Source: Dipetalonema caudispina (taxonomy: Eukaryota; Nematoda; Chromadorea; Rhabditida; Onchocercidae). Taken from it: a DNA stretch of 64,000 bases. Where the stretch lies: contig JABVXV010000195.1 in the NCBI GenBank assembly GCA_013365325.1, forward strand, positions 54,337 to 118,336, given 5' to 3'. The notes under the pieces were generated by a model that ran no database searches, was not told the DNA's origin, and saw only the letters and a program-made list of their open reading frames with translations. Positions 24,701 to 36,500 of the stretch are shown here, piece by piece (the first letter of the stretch is position 1; every line of letters starts with the position of its first letter). A program made the position numbers and the translations under genes.

Positions 24701-26237
24701 TTGGAAACTTTGAAAATTTTGGAAAGCCAAATTGATTAAAAAAAATCTTCGTTATTTATTAATACTATCAAATTCGGTCCAATGTCACGCTGTCATTATT
24801 AAGTACATTTAGAATAGAGTCACTTTTTCCTTTCGTGCTATCTTTCGATTATTTTAATAATTCTTAAATTATAAATATTTTGAGGTAAAAGAAGAATACG
24901 ATGTTATCATGGCGTTAAGTATCACTAAATGGATTCATTTGAACTGGGGAGATGCTGGAATCAAGCGTTTCTTCAGACGTGTTTATCGACATCTTCGTCC
25001 TGGTGGTCTGTTTATCTTGGAACCCCAAAGTTTCGAAACTTATAAGAAGCGAGCAAAACTGACGGCAAGTTATAAACTTACACGGTGTAGTTTGTCCAAT
25101 GCACACATTTAAGCAGTCATAGTATACATACCGATAGATATATTTCAAATAATTGAGGGCAGATCTTTTAAGCAAAAATCTTTAAAAGATAATCTCCTGA
25201 ATTTTAGAAAGACATTAATGAGATGTATAAAGCAATTGAATTTATGCCAAATGCGTTTCAAGAATATTTAATCGTCGATATTGGTTTTGATTTCTGCCAA
25301 CATATCGATCCTCCCAAAGCACATACAAAAGGTACTTTTTCTGTTTTTCAGTTTCTGTAATTTGATAGCTTACTAATTTTTTATTTTCTGTTATCCCATC
25401 TAATTTATATGTCCATTCATGATTAAAAATAATATAATTTGAGGAGATGAGTGCCATCTTACATCTTTTTATACTGTTTCAAATATTCAATTGGTGATTC
25501 CTTTTCGGGATTTTCCTTTTTTTGCAGTTATACTTTGAACTTTTTCTTCAAAATATACAATTGGATTTCAGGTTTCGAGCGACCGATACAGGTATATCAC
25601 AAGCGGGTGTCTCATCCTTATACCAGAACAAGTTGTTGTCATGACAGGATTCCAAAAACGTGTACCCCGGATTCATTGTCTTTGTGTGATGTTCCTTCTG
25701 AAGGTGCAGCTAAAACTTCGATTACGACGGGATTACACGTAGGTAAGAAAAATGTTGTCATATTACTCCATGCTGACCATTAACGTTCTTGGTTTTCTCT
25801 GCCGAATATTTTGAGTCTTCGTAATATATTTCACAAATTTTAGCAAAGATTCTTCATAAAATTTAAAGTATAACATTGTAAGTTTCTGTTTTTGTGTTTT
25901 GGAGACATATGTAGGGAATATTTCCGGAAAGATTTCGAAGTTATTTTCAGGATAAAAAGGACGTTTGCTATAAGACAAGCTTATGACAGAGTTCTTCCGG
26001 AAGAAAATTGAAACAAAAAGGTCTGATGTGTAGGTTCCGGTTGTGTTTCAAATCTAGATTCATTTTTGTGGTATTATTTATTGTTAAGCTTCTCCTTTTG
26101 TTAAGTTTTTCTTTCCAAATTCCTAATGAAATTTTCGAAATGTTTTGTCTCCAGCATTTTGCTATGTTTTATAAATTTCAGAAAGGGTGTATTCTTATAA
26201 CCCCACAAGGAGGATTATAAGCAGATATAGTGAATAA
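21786..26237 (+). CDS. bin3: Bin3/MePCE-type RNA 5'-gamma-phosphate methyltransferase
   Basis: Homologue of bicoid-interacting protein 3/7SK capping enzyme, which methylates the gamma-phosphate of 7SK (and, in relatives, other Pol III) RNA using S-adenosylmethionine. Exons: 21786-21972, 22252-22504, 22812-22982, 23120-23368, 23852-24110, 24459-24602, 24885-25064, 25208-25331, 25572-25742 and 26182-26237 (597 aa, in frame). The N-terminus has an RGG-type RNA-binding stretch ([17 protein letters not shown], about 38-54). A Lys/Glu-rich disordered region follows. The methyltransferase core starts [15 protein letters not shown] (about 288). Motif I is [11 protein letters not shown] (about 324-334). 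Later blocks are [45 protein letters not shown] and [11 protein letters not shown]. The intron after 25064 begins GCAAGT. The 3' end is uncertain: readthrough to 25783 or an exon at 25951-25986 are alternatives to the chosen last exon. The acceptor at 22251 is a weak AAG. Confidence 0.85.
22079..22143. repeat. Second copy of the duplicated ~65-bp segment
   Basis: Begins TTTAATTCTCACCTATATGT and runs through ACAGATGCCACAGTTACTTT to TTTACTAACAAGCAT, matching 20982-21047. It sits inside intron 1 of the Bin3-like gene; the partner lies about 0.8 kb upstream of the gene's start codon. Confidence 0.75.
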
Positions 26238-27250
26238 TTCTGTTCTGATACTACTTTTTTTTCTTTTTTTTGGAAAATGTGTTGTGGACCATCGCTTCAA
26301 TTGGAAGAAACGTGAGATATTTGGTTAAACTAATTTTGCATTTTGTATAAAGTTATCCATACAAATAAGATCAAAATTAAGGGAGTTGCTTTCAATCCAC
26401 TTACTGGTGTCCCTTGATATATAAACCTGTTTGCACTGCTTTTCTTTGTTTTTTATACATTGTTCTTAAATTCCATTGTTTTATTTGTTTACAAAGAGGT
26501 TTTTTTTTTCATTTTATCAGTCTTTTTTGGTTACTTCAAGGATTTAAATTCGTCGAATAAATCAAAACTTGTTTAATTAATTGGTATATTAATCTGATTA
26601 ACAATAGTAAGCATTTTGGTGATGCAGTATTTTTGAATGAATTGAGCATTCTGTGTGAGCACGAATTAAATCCATTGAATCTAGTAGTACGTTAGAGTTC
26701 GATAGGAATGTTTGTGGACATTTTTTTCTGGAAGTATCATTCTATAGCAGCAGTATAGTATCTTTAACCACTGTCACAGCTCCTAGCCGTGGTATCTTCA
26801 GTTTGATCTGAAAGTGTTTCTAAAACTTGAACTCCAATTTCTTAAGCGATCATTTTTAAATAACATTAAGCGTTGAAATGTAAGTGTGGAACGTCGAGGC
26901 TCTCTGGATTGATTGGATTTCATCTTTATATTATCTGATCAAGCAGATTGTTAGAATTATGCTAAGACATGTGAATTATGTGGTGTGGTTGTTCAGGAAA
27001 TGGAGTAAATATGTTTCCTTCATATTAAGTGCACCATTCCTGATTTTGAATATTTTTACTTTGTTTAGTAATTTTGGAATAATCTTTCTTTAGTTTCGAG
27101 CGATTACTAGCATCTTTTAGAGTTTAATTGCAGGAGAAGCTAACAAATACTTGATTTAAACTTTTTTTTTCTCTTTTGCTGCGAAAGCTGGTGGTTGTGT
27201 GAAATTCCCTGAACAAAACCGCTTACATGTTGTCATTTCCTACTTTTCCA
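26238..27250. other. Intergenic spacer, no gene seen
   Basis: T-rich spacer between the Bin3-like gene and the next rightward gene. A short hydrophobic frame (26884-27093) has no start context or homology and is not called. The segment ends in an acceptor-like TTTTTAG at 27251-27257. Confidence 0.5.
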
Positions 27251-27257
27251 TTTTTAG
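27251..27257 (+). other. Probable spliced-leader acceptor before the orphan ORF
   Basis: CCATTTTTAG followed by AG and then ATGG places an acceptor 2 nt before the ATG at 27260. This favours a 492-aa protein starting MEWPKFDFAKC over the in-frame ATG at 27227, which lies upstream of the acceptor. Confidence 0.5.
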
Positions 27258-27259
27258 AG

Positions 27260-28738
27260 ATGGAGTGGCCAAAATTCGATTTTGCAAAATGTTCACATAA
27301 TCAGACACAGCTGTTGTCAAGTGCTGGAAAATCGAACTGTGGCTCGAAAAAGAGTCGCTCTAAAGTCTGTCATTCCGACTTTGAAAATATCAAATCTAGA
27401 AAAAAAGAAAGTTCAACGAAAGGGAGCACCGTACAAGACGAAAGCATTATAATCCTCCATCAGCAAATGCTGCCGAAAAGCAATTCACCAACTCGCTCAC
27501 AAGGAGATCCTTTTCAAACGAATAGGAAAATAAACACAGAAAGAATACCGCCATTGTCTCCAGTCCTTGTCAATGGATTCTTGAAGAATCCAACAGTATA
27601 TTCGCCTATACCTCCGAAAGATTCAAATTCACATTCAGAAGAATTGTTAACATCGTCAAGATGTGTAGATTCTAGCATTTCAAATTGTGAAGATCTGATT
27701 ACTCCGACGCCTATATTTACCCCACCACCTGTGAAACAGTTGCTGTTATCAGGTGAAAGTCCAATCTTCTCGTTGCGAGGATTAAAAGTAGTACCACGAA
27801 GTCAGACTTTTGCTAACCAGTCTCAAATCGGTACTTCTGTTACTGTTGTAGAAGAATCGGATAATATGAATTCGATATGTAATTACAGTCCAAAACTCCA
27901 TGAATCTCCTTCGACAGCAGCTTCAATAAGTACTCACGCTTTGGATAGTTCGCTCACATCTCTGGAAACTCTTCCACCGTCTCAAATTGACCATAAAACT
28001 TTGAACAAGAACAAAAGCTTTCCAAACTTAGATTTAATGAATTCATCATTAAGTTTTGAAACTGACAAATCTATTATCACGATACGACATACGCGAAGCG
28101 ACAGTGATGTTTTTCAGAATCATACCAAATGTGTTGATGATTCTGGAAGTGTTACTACTACAAGTGAACAATCACGTGATTGCTTTATTGATGTAGCAAT
28201 TCATGAGATAGAACCAAATGATCCAAATTTCGAGACGAAACTTTCCGTACAAAGCACATCATCACCAACAGCAAATCAGTCAAAAATATATGATTTTCAA
28301 GAGGAGAATGGTGAGGGAATACAGCAAAAGCAATATCATCGATTAAGCAAGCTCGCGGAAACTCTCAAAAAACGACTGTTTATTAGCTCCTCAGATTTAG
28401 CTATGTGGAAATGTGAGGAATCGAAGCAACATCCTGTTAGACAAGTTACGGTGATTTCAAGTGTAGAGCAGTGGGGATTCTGTTGGACATTGGTGAAGAA
28501 TGTCAGCGATTCCGAAACTGCCCATATTGTGGATTCTGAACCAATGAAAAAAAATACGGACGTGCTAACTAGGAACAGAAGTCAGAAAAGGAGAAATGCT
28601 GTTGATGAACGTCAAGATCGAAGATGCCATGATTCACCGCAGCAAAATTCAGAGGAAACTTTTTCCCTTTACCAACCTCTTTCAAAGTTAAATACTTCTT
28701 TGGGTGAGTTTGTTTTATCACCTCGTTATTATCGATGA
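27260..28738 (+). CDS. Intronless Ser/Thr-rich orphan protein
   Basis: I do not recognise this 492-aa protein. It is one uninterrupted exon, unlike every neighbouring gene. It is rich in Ser, Thr, Pro, Asn and Gln and looks mostly disordered, with no membrane segment or enzyme motif. Visible features are an early basic patch (SKKSRSKV), a proline/threonine patch (ITPTPIFTPPPVKQLLL, about 155-171), phospho-type motifs (RSQTF, HTRSDSD) and one more ordered block (YHRLSKLAETLKKRLFISSS followed by DLAMWKCEE). A good donor (GGTGAGTT, about 28704) near the 3' end could splice to further exons, in which case SLGEFVLSPRYYR would not be the true C-terminus. It may be a regulatory or scaffold protein, but no function can be assigned. 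Confidence 0.7.
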   Translation: MEWPKFDFAKCSHNQTQLLSSAGKSNCGSKKSRSKVCHSDFENIKSRKKESSTKGSTVQDESIIILHQQMLPKSNSPTRSQGDPFQTNRKINTERIPPLSPVLVNGFLKNPTVYSPIPPKDSNSHSEELLTSSRCVDSSISNCEDLITPTPIFTPPPVKQLLLSGESPIFSLRGLKVVPRSQTFANQSQIGTSVTVVEESDNMNSICNYSPKLHESPSTAASISTHALDSSLTSLETLPPSQIDHKTLNKNKSFPNLDLMNSSLSFETDKSIITIRHTRSDSDVFQNHTKCVDDSGSVTTTSEQSRDCFIDVAIHEIEPNDPNFETKLSVQSTSSPTANQSKIYDFQEENGEGIQQKQYHRLSKLAETLKKRLFISSSDLAMWKCEESKQHPVRQVTVISSVEQWGFCWTLVKNVSDSETAHIVDSEPMKKNTDVLTRNRSQKRRNAVDERQDRRCHDSPQQNSEETFSLYQPLSKLNTSLGEFVLSPRYYR

Positions 28739-30328
28739 TTATTAAAACTGATGACTTACATTGTAATATTTGTTATGACATTGAAGTTTTTTTCGGATGA
28801 AATTCACTCTCGACAAGTGAGAATATAAGTATATTTCGAAATTAGCTATATATCATGTCATCCAATTTTAAAGTTTGTTCGGTGAAATTTTTGCGAATGT
28901 TTGATGATGTTTATATTCAACGTCTTTTATTTTGCACAACTGGTATATGCATTATTTTTGTGTTCTAAAATCCATTCCGAATAAGTGCTAAAAAGTAAAA
29001 GAGTATATGAAGCCAGTTTCTTGACACTTTGTTCAAATCGTTTGTTGGCAAAATGCAGGCTTATAGGAAATGGTAATAAAATTAAATTGATTAATTCAAG
29101 TACTAAAAAATTCCATTTTCTTTTAGTATCGCTAATTTTTCCAAAAATTTAGAAAGAAATATATGAGAATATTCGTGAATCCATTTTTGAGAAGATCATG
29201 TGCTCTCTTTGTATGTTTAGGAATTGCTTTATGGTTGTTGCATTAATTTTTTAATTAATCTTTATACAGTAATTTAACTCATCTTGTTGCGTCTTATGAT
29301 ATGGCTTTCAATTCAACGGACCAAATATTTTATGCACTGTTTTTTGGTTCATGGGTCGAAATGGGACGTATCCTTTTACATTTAACTTTGGGACAAATTA
29401 AATGTTTAAATATTTGAAATTAAATATTCGATATGAGAAGTCATCGAGCTAAGTGGTGGCAAGGAAAGAAAAAAATCAATGGATTCTTTAAATCGATAAA
29501 ATTTTATTCGAAAATTGCTTATTGAGCTGTGGTATGATACATAGCTAGACATTTGAGCAATGTTATGCGATTGTATAATAGGTATTTCTGTTAATTTCTG
29601 TATAAAGAAATGCATGTTTAGAAGACTGGCTCATACAGCGCTGTTCTTGTTTGATACCCTCTGGATTATATGGATCTAAGAATCAAGCCCTCGAGTAAAT
29701 TCGATTCTTAAAGTGGTGAAAATAATGGAATAAAGTATATGGCCTTCTTAGCTGTCTTTCAATTACTATTAGGTGTGAAGATTTCGTATGCTTCAGGAGA
29801 AAACGGAAAGCGGTGCAGGTGATGAAGTTGAAATGTGGCACTGTTCTATGGTCCAGAATTGATCATAACTACGTATTTTTTGTTAATTAGTGATAGTCAG
29901 AGATCAGAGTGGATCATTTTGAGAGGTTTTGAAGTATTTTCATCAAATTTTACCTTTGACTCGACCACATTATAGAAATTTAATTTGTCAAATGAAATTC
30001 ATGAACTTAATGGCAAAGAACCCATAAATATCTCTCAGTTATAAAATTTATCCATTTCGCAATAATTTGTCTTCTAACAGGGTTGGTTCATTAATGGAAA
30101 AGTTTCAAGAACTCTAATCTAAGCTTTTAGTGCATAAGAAATTTGCTACTCAACATTTCACTTTCACTGCAGTGATTTACTTTAATAGCTTACTTTATTC
30201 CCTGAAATTTGAAATGAATATTTATGAGTCATCAGGTTAGGAAAGAAAATATGATTTATCTAATTCAAATCATTTTATACTCATTTTATTAGACAATATG
30301 TAAAGGATTTTTGAAATTGAAGAAAGAT
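28739..30328. other. Intergenic spacer, no gene seen
   Basis: AT-rich spacer between the orphan ORF and the PLAT gene. A possible acceptor TTCTTTTAG (about 29126) would be in phase with the donor at 28704 but opens only nine codons. An acceptor-like CATTTTATTAG lies near 30291, upstream of the PLAT start. Nothing else is supported. Confidence 0.45.
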
Positions 30329-31026
30329 ATGACAGAATCATCTTATTCCGGTTTGGGTATCGATTGCGCTTATTCGGTGGTAGTTCGTACAAGTGGCAAA
30401 GAAAACGCTGGAACAACAGCGAATATATTTGTACAAGTGTGTTTGTTGTTTGTCTGTATTTCTTCAAATTACAAATATTAATTTGTACTATCAATTGGGA
30501 ACAAATACTTTGCAGTTAACAGATGTCGAAGGCAAACAAACGGATAAAGTGCGTCTTAAGTGTTCAATTAGTCATCGTAAGAAATTTCAGCGAGGCCATG
30601 TAAGCTAAGTTTTTCGAATTGGATTAGGGTGAGAGGAAAATAAGAAGAAACAGAGGGGATTTGAATTTTTACTGTTTTCAGTAACGATTACTGATGGTTG
30701 AAAGAATACATGTGTAAAATTACTTAGATAAAATCCCTAAATGGCTTCTGAATTGTAATCTCATAAATGTATGGTATCCTGTAAATAGCTCATTTCTTTA
30801 TTTTCAGTCCGATCTATTCTTGCTAATTGAGCAAAATCCATTATCGAAACTGAAATCACTGGAAGTATGGCATGAAAAAAAAGGTGACAACAAACCTTGG
30901 TTACTGCATTCCGTATATATCATTGAGCACATGCATCATATACTATATCAATTTCCATGTCACAAATGGCTTGGTGACGATCCTGATGACTTAGTTATAC
31001 TTTCCTTTGTAAACTCAAATTTCTAA
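30329..31026 (+). CDS. Small single-PLAT-domain protein
   Basis: Three exons (30329-30436, 30516-30599 and 30808-31026) give 136 aa that are almost entirely one PLAT/LH2 beta-sandwich. Hallmarks appear in order: YSVVVRTSGKENAGTTANIF, then LTDVEGKQTDKVRLKCS, KKFQRGH, LSKLKSLEVWHEKKGDNKPW and FPCHKWLGDD. PLAT domains mediate lipid-membrane or protein contact in lipoxygenases, polycystins and LOXHD1. Stand-alone PLAT proteins are known, but their roles are poorly defined. No signal peptide or membrane helix is visible, so it is probably cytosolic. A donor-like GTAAAC at 31008 would remove the last few codons and could lead to more exons, so the gene may be longer (LOXHD1 is a string of PLAT repeats). 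The start ATG is the first in frame but has no conserved context. Confidence 0.72.
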
Positions 31027-33138
31027 AATTTACAAAATTATGTTACTTAGTGTCAGGATCAAAAGGGATTGACTTTATAAAGATTTCACGATAGCAATTA
31101 ACACTATGTCTTCTAAAATTAACATTAAAACAAAGGGGTGATCTTGCTACGATCCACAAATTGAGAAGTTCAGAAAAGAAGTAAAAAAAAAATCCCGCTT
31201 TCATAAATCTGACCTTTTTATCCGCTTGAAATTTATTATTCAAATGTTTACAATTTGGTATTCAAATTTAGTGACTCTCTTCCATCAAGTGAAACTTACA
31301 TCTTTCTATGAATTTATGCCACCGAAAATAAACAACGATCACAATTGTGAAGTAATTGTTTTAATATGGACAAAAGTGTATCAGAAAGATTTTTCTACAG
31401 ATTTCAAGCGTGAAATTAGAGGCCACCGGACAACCATTTAAAGTTCTGCAAGAAGATGAACTGTGATCGGATTTCTCTACGGCATTCCTGTCAATAAATT
31501 TTTCTATAAACGATGCATATTTTTTCTTCAATACATGTGTATGTGATATAGTAATTTTCCCTCTAATCTCATAGTCCTGCCCTTTTTCTTCGCCTAAAAA
31601 TTATTTCCGCATAATTCCCTGTCATATGTCACATGACTTTATTGGGACACAAAATGCACAACAAAATTCAGAAACGGATAGAACGGAATATATCTATGCA
31701 AAAGCTGTTTGCGGAAAGAAGTGCTGTAAGTGATACATGAACTAACCTACTTGTATCCTCCATAAGTCCATACGGTTTCTTCATTAGGTTACCAAGCATT
31801 AACAATGACAAGAATGCAATAGATAAATGCGAAGTTTGAAAATTGAAGGATTGATTTTCATCATGAAAATTTCATGAGAAAGAGATTGACCACATCAGTT
31901 TTGTACCTATTTAATTTTCCTGATTCAGGGAATGACAAGAGGTAAATTACACTGCAAATACTGATCATATCAGTTTAGAAGGCAATCCCACATTTATTCA
32001 ATTAAATTCCCATAAAAATCACAAAGAAAAAAAAAAAAAAAAAAAAACAAATGAAGATAGCTCAACAAGCTCCTTTCTTCTATGCCCTAATACCAACTAT
32101 AAACGACTTTTCAATGCTATATTTTAGCTGAAATCTCTCTGATAATACAAGATTTCTCCCGGAAGAAAAATATAAAATTCGATGAAGTAAAGATAGTTAC
32201 GATAGTTATTCCCGATAATACCGCGATTTCTTGCACTTTACTTTAGGATATTTATTTGTCGCAATGAACATAAAATCTTCGAGATAAGAAACGTAAAAAG
32301 GAACAATCTCATGGATTATACAATCATCTGAGTCGCATCTTTATCATTCACTTAGTAGCCAATGTCCATATCTTCATTATTTCATGTAATTCCTCTTTGT
32401 TTACCTTGAATATCTCATCTCATTCATGGGGTTACTTTTGTGACATCTTACCGATAATGTCCATCTCGTGATATCTTCCTGATAATTCTTTTGGGTTAAT
32501 TTCCAAGAAACTGTGAAACTGGAATCACAGCAGAGAGGAAATATGGGAAACCAAAAACACCAGCTAGCAGGATCCTGAAAAATAGATTAGGGAATCACCC
32601 GACAGACTGCTCCACTTGGTATTTTGCCATTGGCCGGCATACCATCCATTACATTCTTGAAATGTAAATGATAGTTCCGTAATGTTGGAATAATTACCCG
32701 GTATTTCCAGAAGAATGGGAAGAAGAATGGAAAAGACAGAGGTCCCTGAGCTCTATTGTAAGAAAGCACCGCGAATAATCTCCAGAAGTCGACTGCGTTT
32801 TACAAATGATTCATCCAAAAAGGGTATACTTTCCGAGCTTGTCATTGTAATTCTTCACATCTGAAGTATCAGAGATAAATCATTCATGGTGAAAGTTGAT
32901 TAGAAGTAACTTGAGATTCATTTTATTGTTTATATGGACACTATGGAGTAAGATGAAGTGAGAGGGAAGGTCAAGGCATCTATCTTACTCATAATTTTTT
33001 TTCTGTTCAGGATCCATTTAAAAAGTCCAAAGTTGAGGAAAAAAGGTTTGAAATAAATTGCACTTAACCTAAAATAATAAAAAAGAGTATGGGAAAGAAA
33101 ATTTCGCCAGTTAAACTGATAATAGGTTGTTTCTGTGA
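31027..33138. other. Intergenic spacer, no gene seen
   Basis: About 2.1 kb without a supported gene. It contains a poly-A run near 32030-32047. A slightly GC-richer patch at 32500-32770 has short open frames on the minus strand that show no homology or splice logic. Confidence 0.45.
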
Positions 33139-33146
33139 ATTTCTAG
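33139..33146 (+). other. Possible spliced-leader acceptor before the zinc-finger gene
   Basis: ATTTCTAG ends at 33146, 29 nt before the ATG at 33176. If used, translation starts MDDEVGEGFIVRGG. The longer in-frame start at 33089 (MGKKISPV) would then be 5' intron or outron sequence. Confidence 0.4.
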
Positions 33147-33175
33147 AAAAAGATTGTCTTAAAAACGACTGTGAA

Positions 33176-33490
33176 ATGGATGATGAGGTTGGCGAGGGAT
33201 TCATAGTTCGAGGTGGAGTAATGATGCGGATCGCTGACGTGAACAAAGAGCGAGGGAAACCAATGAAACGATTCTATATCGATGTCAACCGATCGCAGAT
33301 TTATCAGCACCCTCAAGCTTATGATGACATATCACCGGATGATGAGACTAGCTCTTCCCGTGTTACTGTTGAAGTTTCTGCGCTTCCTGGCGACGGACGA
33401 TTGTCCCATCTTTGTGATAGTCTTCCAGGTTGAAATCATAATTTTATATCTAATTATGTAATCTAGTAAACTTTACATTTTATAGAAAAG

Positions 33491-33521
<31 letters not shown>

Positions 33522-36500
33522 CTTACTAGATATTAACATCTGACACCCTGTAGTAGTGGAAAGCATTTAGCAAAGATCATAATACTTTGTAGTGTCAGAA
33601 CCGCCATAAATTTCTTCAACTATCCAAGATCTATTTCTGTAGCGCTATCAATATGTAGCGAACAATGAAGTTACTTAATTGGATTTTCATTCTGAATTTT
33701 AGTAAAGGTTGACCAATTTAGATGCTGAATAATTTTAGGTGTAGCGAATGAGGTGGAATCGTATCCTTGTCGTTTCTGTCCCAACCGTATTTTTTTGACA
33801 TCATTTGGTCTGGAACGCCATACTGAAATGGAACACAAGACACACCTTCCTGAAGTTATGGAAGAAATATCAAGGATTCATAACGAATGGAGAAGGTACC
33901 GTTATAGTTTTTTACGTTTGTAAAAGAATGATTCATTTAAAGAACCGTGCATCCAATTTAGCTTCACTTAACAGAAGATTTTTGCATCTTTTCTCCTGTG
34001 CTCTTCTTTTAGTCTTGTTTTATCTTCCAGCCCATATTAGTCTCGTTTTAAGGAGAGAGGCATTCAAAACTATAGCCAAGAAGCGACGTGAGGCGTTAAA
34101 GAAGACAAGAATGTTAACGGAAGTTGTAAGACGATCTCGTAAGCATTTTTCCTTCATACAGTTTCTGTTGAAGGAGTATTAAGAGAGGATAGAGTTTTGT
34201 ATTAAAAGTCAAGTGATATTGAAGATTTCGAGTTCTTCAAACTGATGCGCTTTAGAAATTTAAAAATTCACCTTTTTTCAGAGATCATATTTTCTTGCAT
34301 TCTTTCTTTTGGTACTCAATTTTTAGAAAGTTTGCGATCCGAAGACCGTTCTGCCAGTAAACACTACACAGGTACTTTGAGCTGTCAAATTTGTGGTCTC
34401 GGTTTTGAAGCTAATTATGAATTTATGATGAATCATTTTCGTGCCCACCGCAAAAATGACGACTTAAGACGACGACTATTAGCAAATTTTGGTCCTTCAG
34501 TAAGTTAGATTTCACATTTTCATTTAATTCACCTAATCACGGAACTCAACTAAATGGGTGCATTTGGTTGCTTCGGGAGCATTGAAAATATCGCAGTGTC
34601 TCAATGTTTAGATTAATATGTGTTTCAGTACGTTGCACGTTGCACCTGTTATCAGTGTCATTTGGTTTTTGTCAATGAGAAAAATTTGATGCTACACAAG
34701 GAGTCATCACACTTTAGAAAACGAAAGTGAGTGCTCTATTCTTAAATTTCTCTGTTAACTTTCAAACAACACTGCTGTTATGGAAAACACTGAAAAGTAC
34801 CTTTGGATTCATTGTATTTATCAAGCTTGTTAAAATCATCTTACACTTGCCAGTCGGGAACTGTATATAGCACTACAAAATGAATTGGGATGGGACTGTT
34901 TTTAATCAATGCATTGATATCCATGTTATTAAAATGACTTATCTGCAAGAGAAATAAACCATTTTTGATCCTTCAACCGTATTTTAATAACGGCAGTGCT
35001 CTGTTACTTGATGGGTGATGATGATGGCAGTTGTTTTTTGAACTTATAATTAGTGGAGCAATGAGACTGGAGTCTTCTGATACTAAAGGATCGAAGAAAG
35101 GATGTATTGAAATAAAATGTTATATGTGATGCTTTGTTTCTTTTTTTTTTCATAATTCAAAAATTGTAACACATTTTTAGTCTTGGGAAGATATTTTATT
35201 GCTGTAATAGGAGTTCTATAAATGCTTAAATCAGAAAATTATTTTTCTTAAGCTCTTTCACGTTTTTCAGATATGTGTGCAAATGGTGCGGTGATGTGTG
35301 TTTATCAGTGAATGAACTAAATGAGCATAAAAAAGATGTGCATGGTGTACCACGCAGTCGATCGGAAAAATCACCCATCATTAGTGCAAGCAATAATTCT
35401 CAAAAAAATACTGCGAAACTTGATGTTATCGCTGCTGATGATGGTTTAGTGGGAAAACAAATGTTGTCTGGAAGCGATTTTGCAGATACTTCTTCAGAAA
35501 ATCATTCCTCTATGCTGAATCAAAATCCATGCATGTGAGCATATATCTTAGAGGAGTTCTTTTGAACAATTGGTATTGCCTATTGCATATTGCATATTGC
35601 TGTTTAATATTTTCTCGAGATCATTTGTTTTGTTTTATTCAGAGCGAAATGTACTGAATGTAGTTTGACTACTGTGAAGCCATCATTACTTATACGTCAT
35701 ATGCAACGTGTACATAATAAGAACTGCTTCTCAGCGATAATCGAAGTGAAAGGTTTGCCTGATATTAGAGTGGATATGGATCGTGGGAAAGTAACTTGGT
35801 GGTGTTGCAACTTCTCTTTCGAAGATAGGTTTGTGTTTTTGGCGCTTATCAGAGCTATTTGATATTCATTCATTTATTTTTATTTTATTTATTTTTATGA
35901 AATATGAAAATTGGTGTTTGTGTCTTAAGCATTTATTTTTAGGTATCGTTTCATCCACCACAGAAAAACTTGTCATCAACTGGTGCTTGAATACAGTCAT
36001 TTGCAAAATTGTCCAGTTAATAGTAGAGGGCAGGTTATTACCGTGCATGAAGCAAATGACAAAGGATTCATAAGTACGGGACAAATTGTACAATTGATCA
36101 ATCCTGACGAATCGCAAAATGATGAATTATATGTTTTGATGGCAGAAGAGGACAATCCCGGTATTTTCCTCTCTCCTTTAAAACTTCATTGATTTTCTCC
36201 AAAAAAGGTCTGTGAAGTAAGGTGTATGTGAGATTGTCGTAAGGCGAGTTCCAGTTTTTTACTGGTAACATTCTTGCTGTGTACTCAAATTGTTATAGAT
36301 AAATGAAGGGGACTTTCCAGTATTCTGGAATATGGCTTTATTAATGGTAGAATTAGATCCTACCGACTAAAATTTTTTGTCATGCAGTTTTGGGGTCGTG
36401 AATTTCGTTGAATTTTAATATTATTAATTTTCAGAACAAGGAGATGAAACTGTTTTACGAGAAGTGCGAACAGGTGAATCGATAGTAGAAGCTGCACAGC

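Noticed and set aside
26884..27093. Hydrophobic 69-codon + frame between the Bin3 gene and the orphan ORF
   Set aside because: Non-ATG-like context, composition driven by TTT/ATT codons, no homology.
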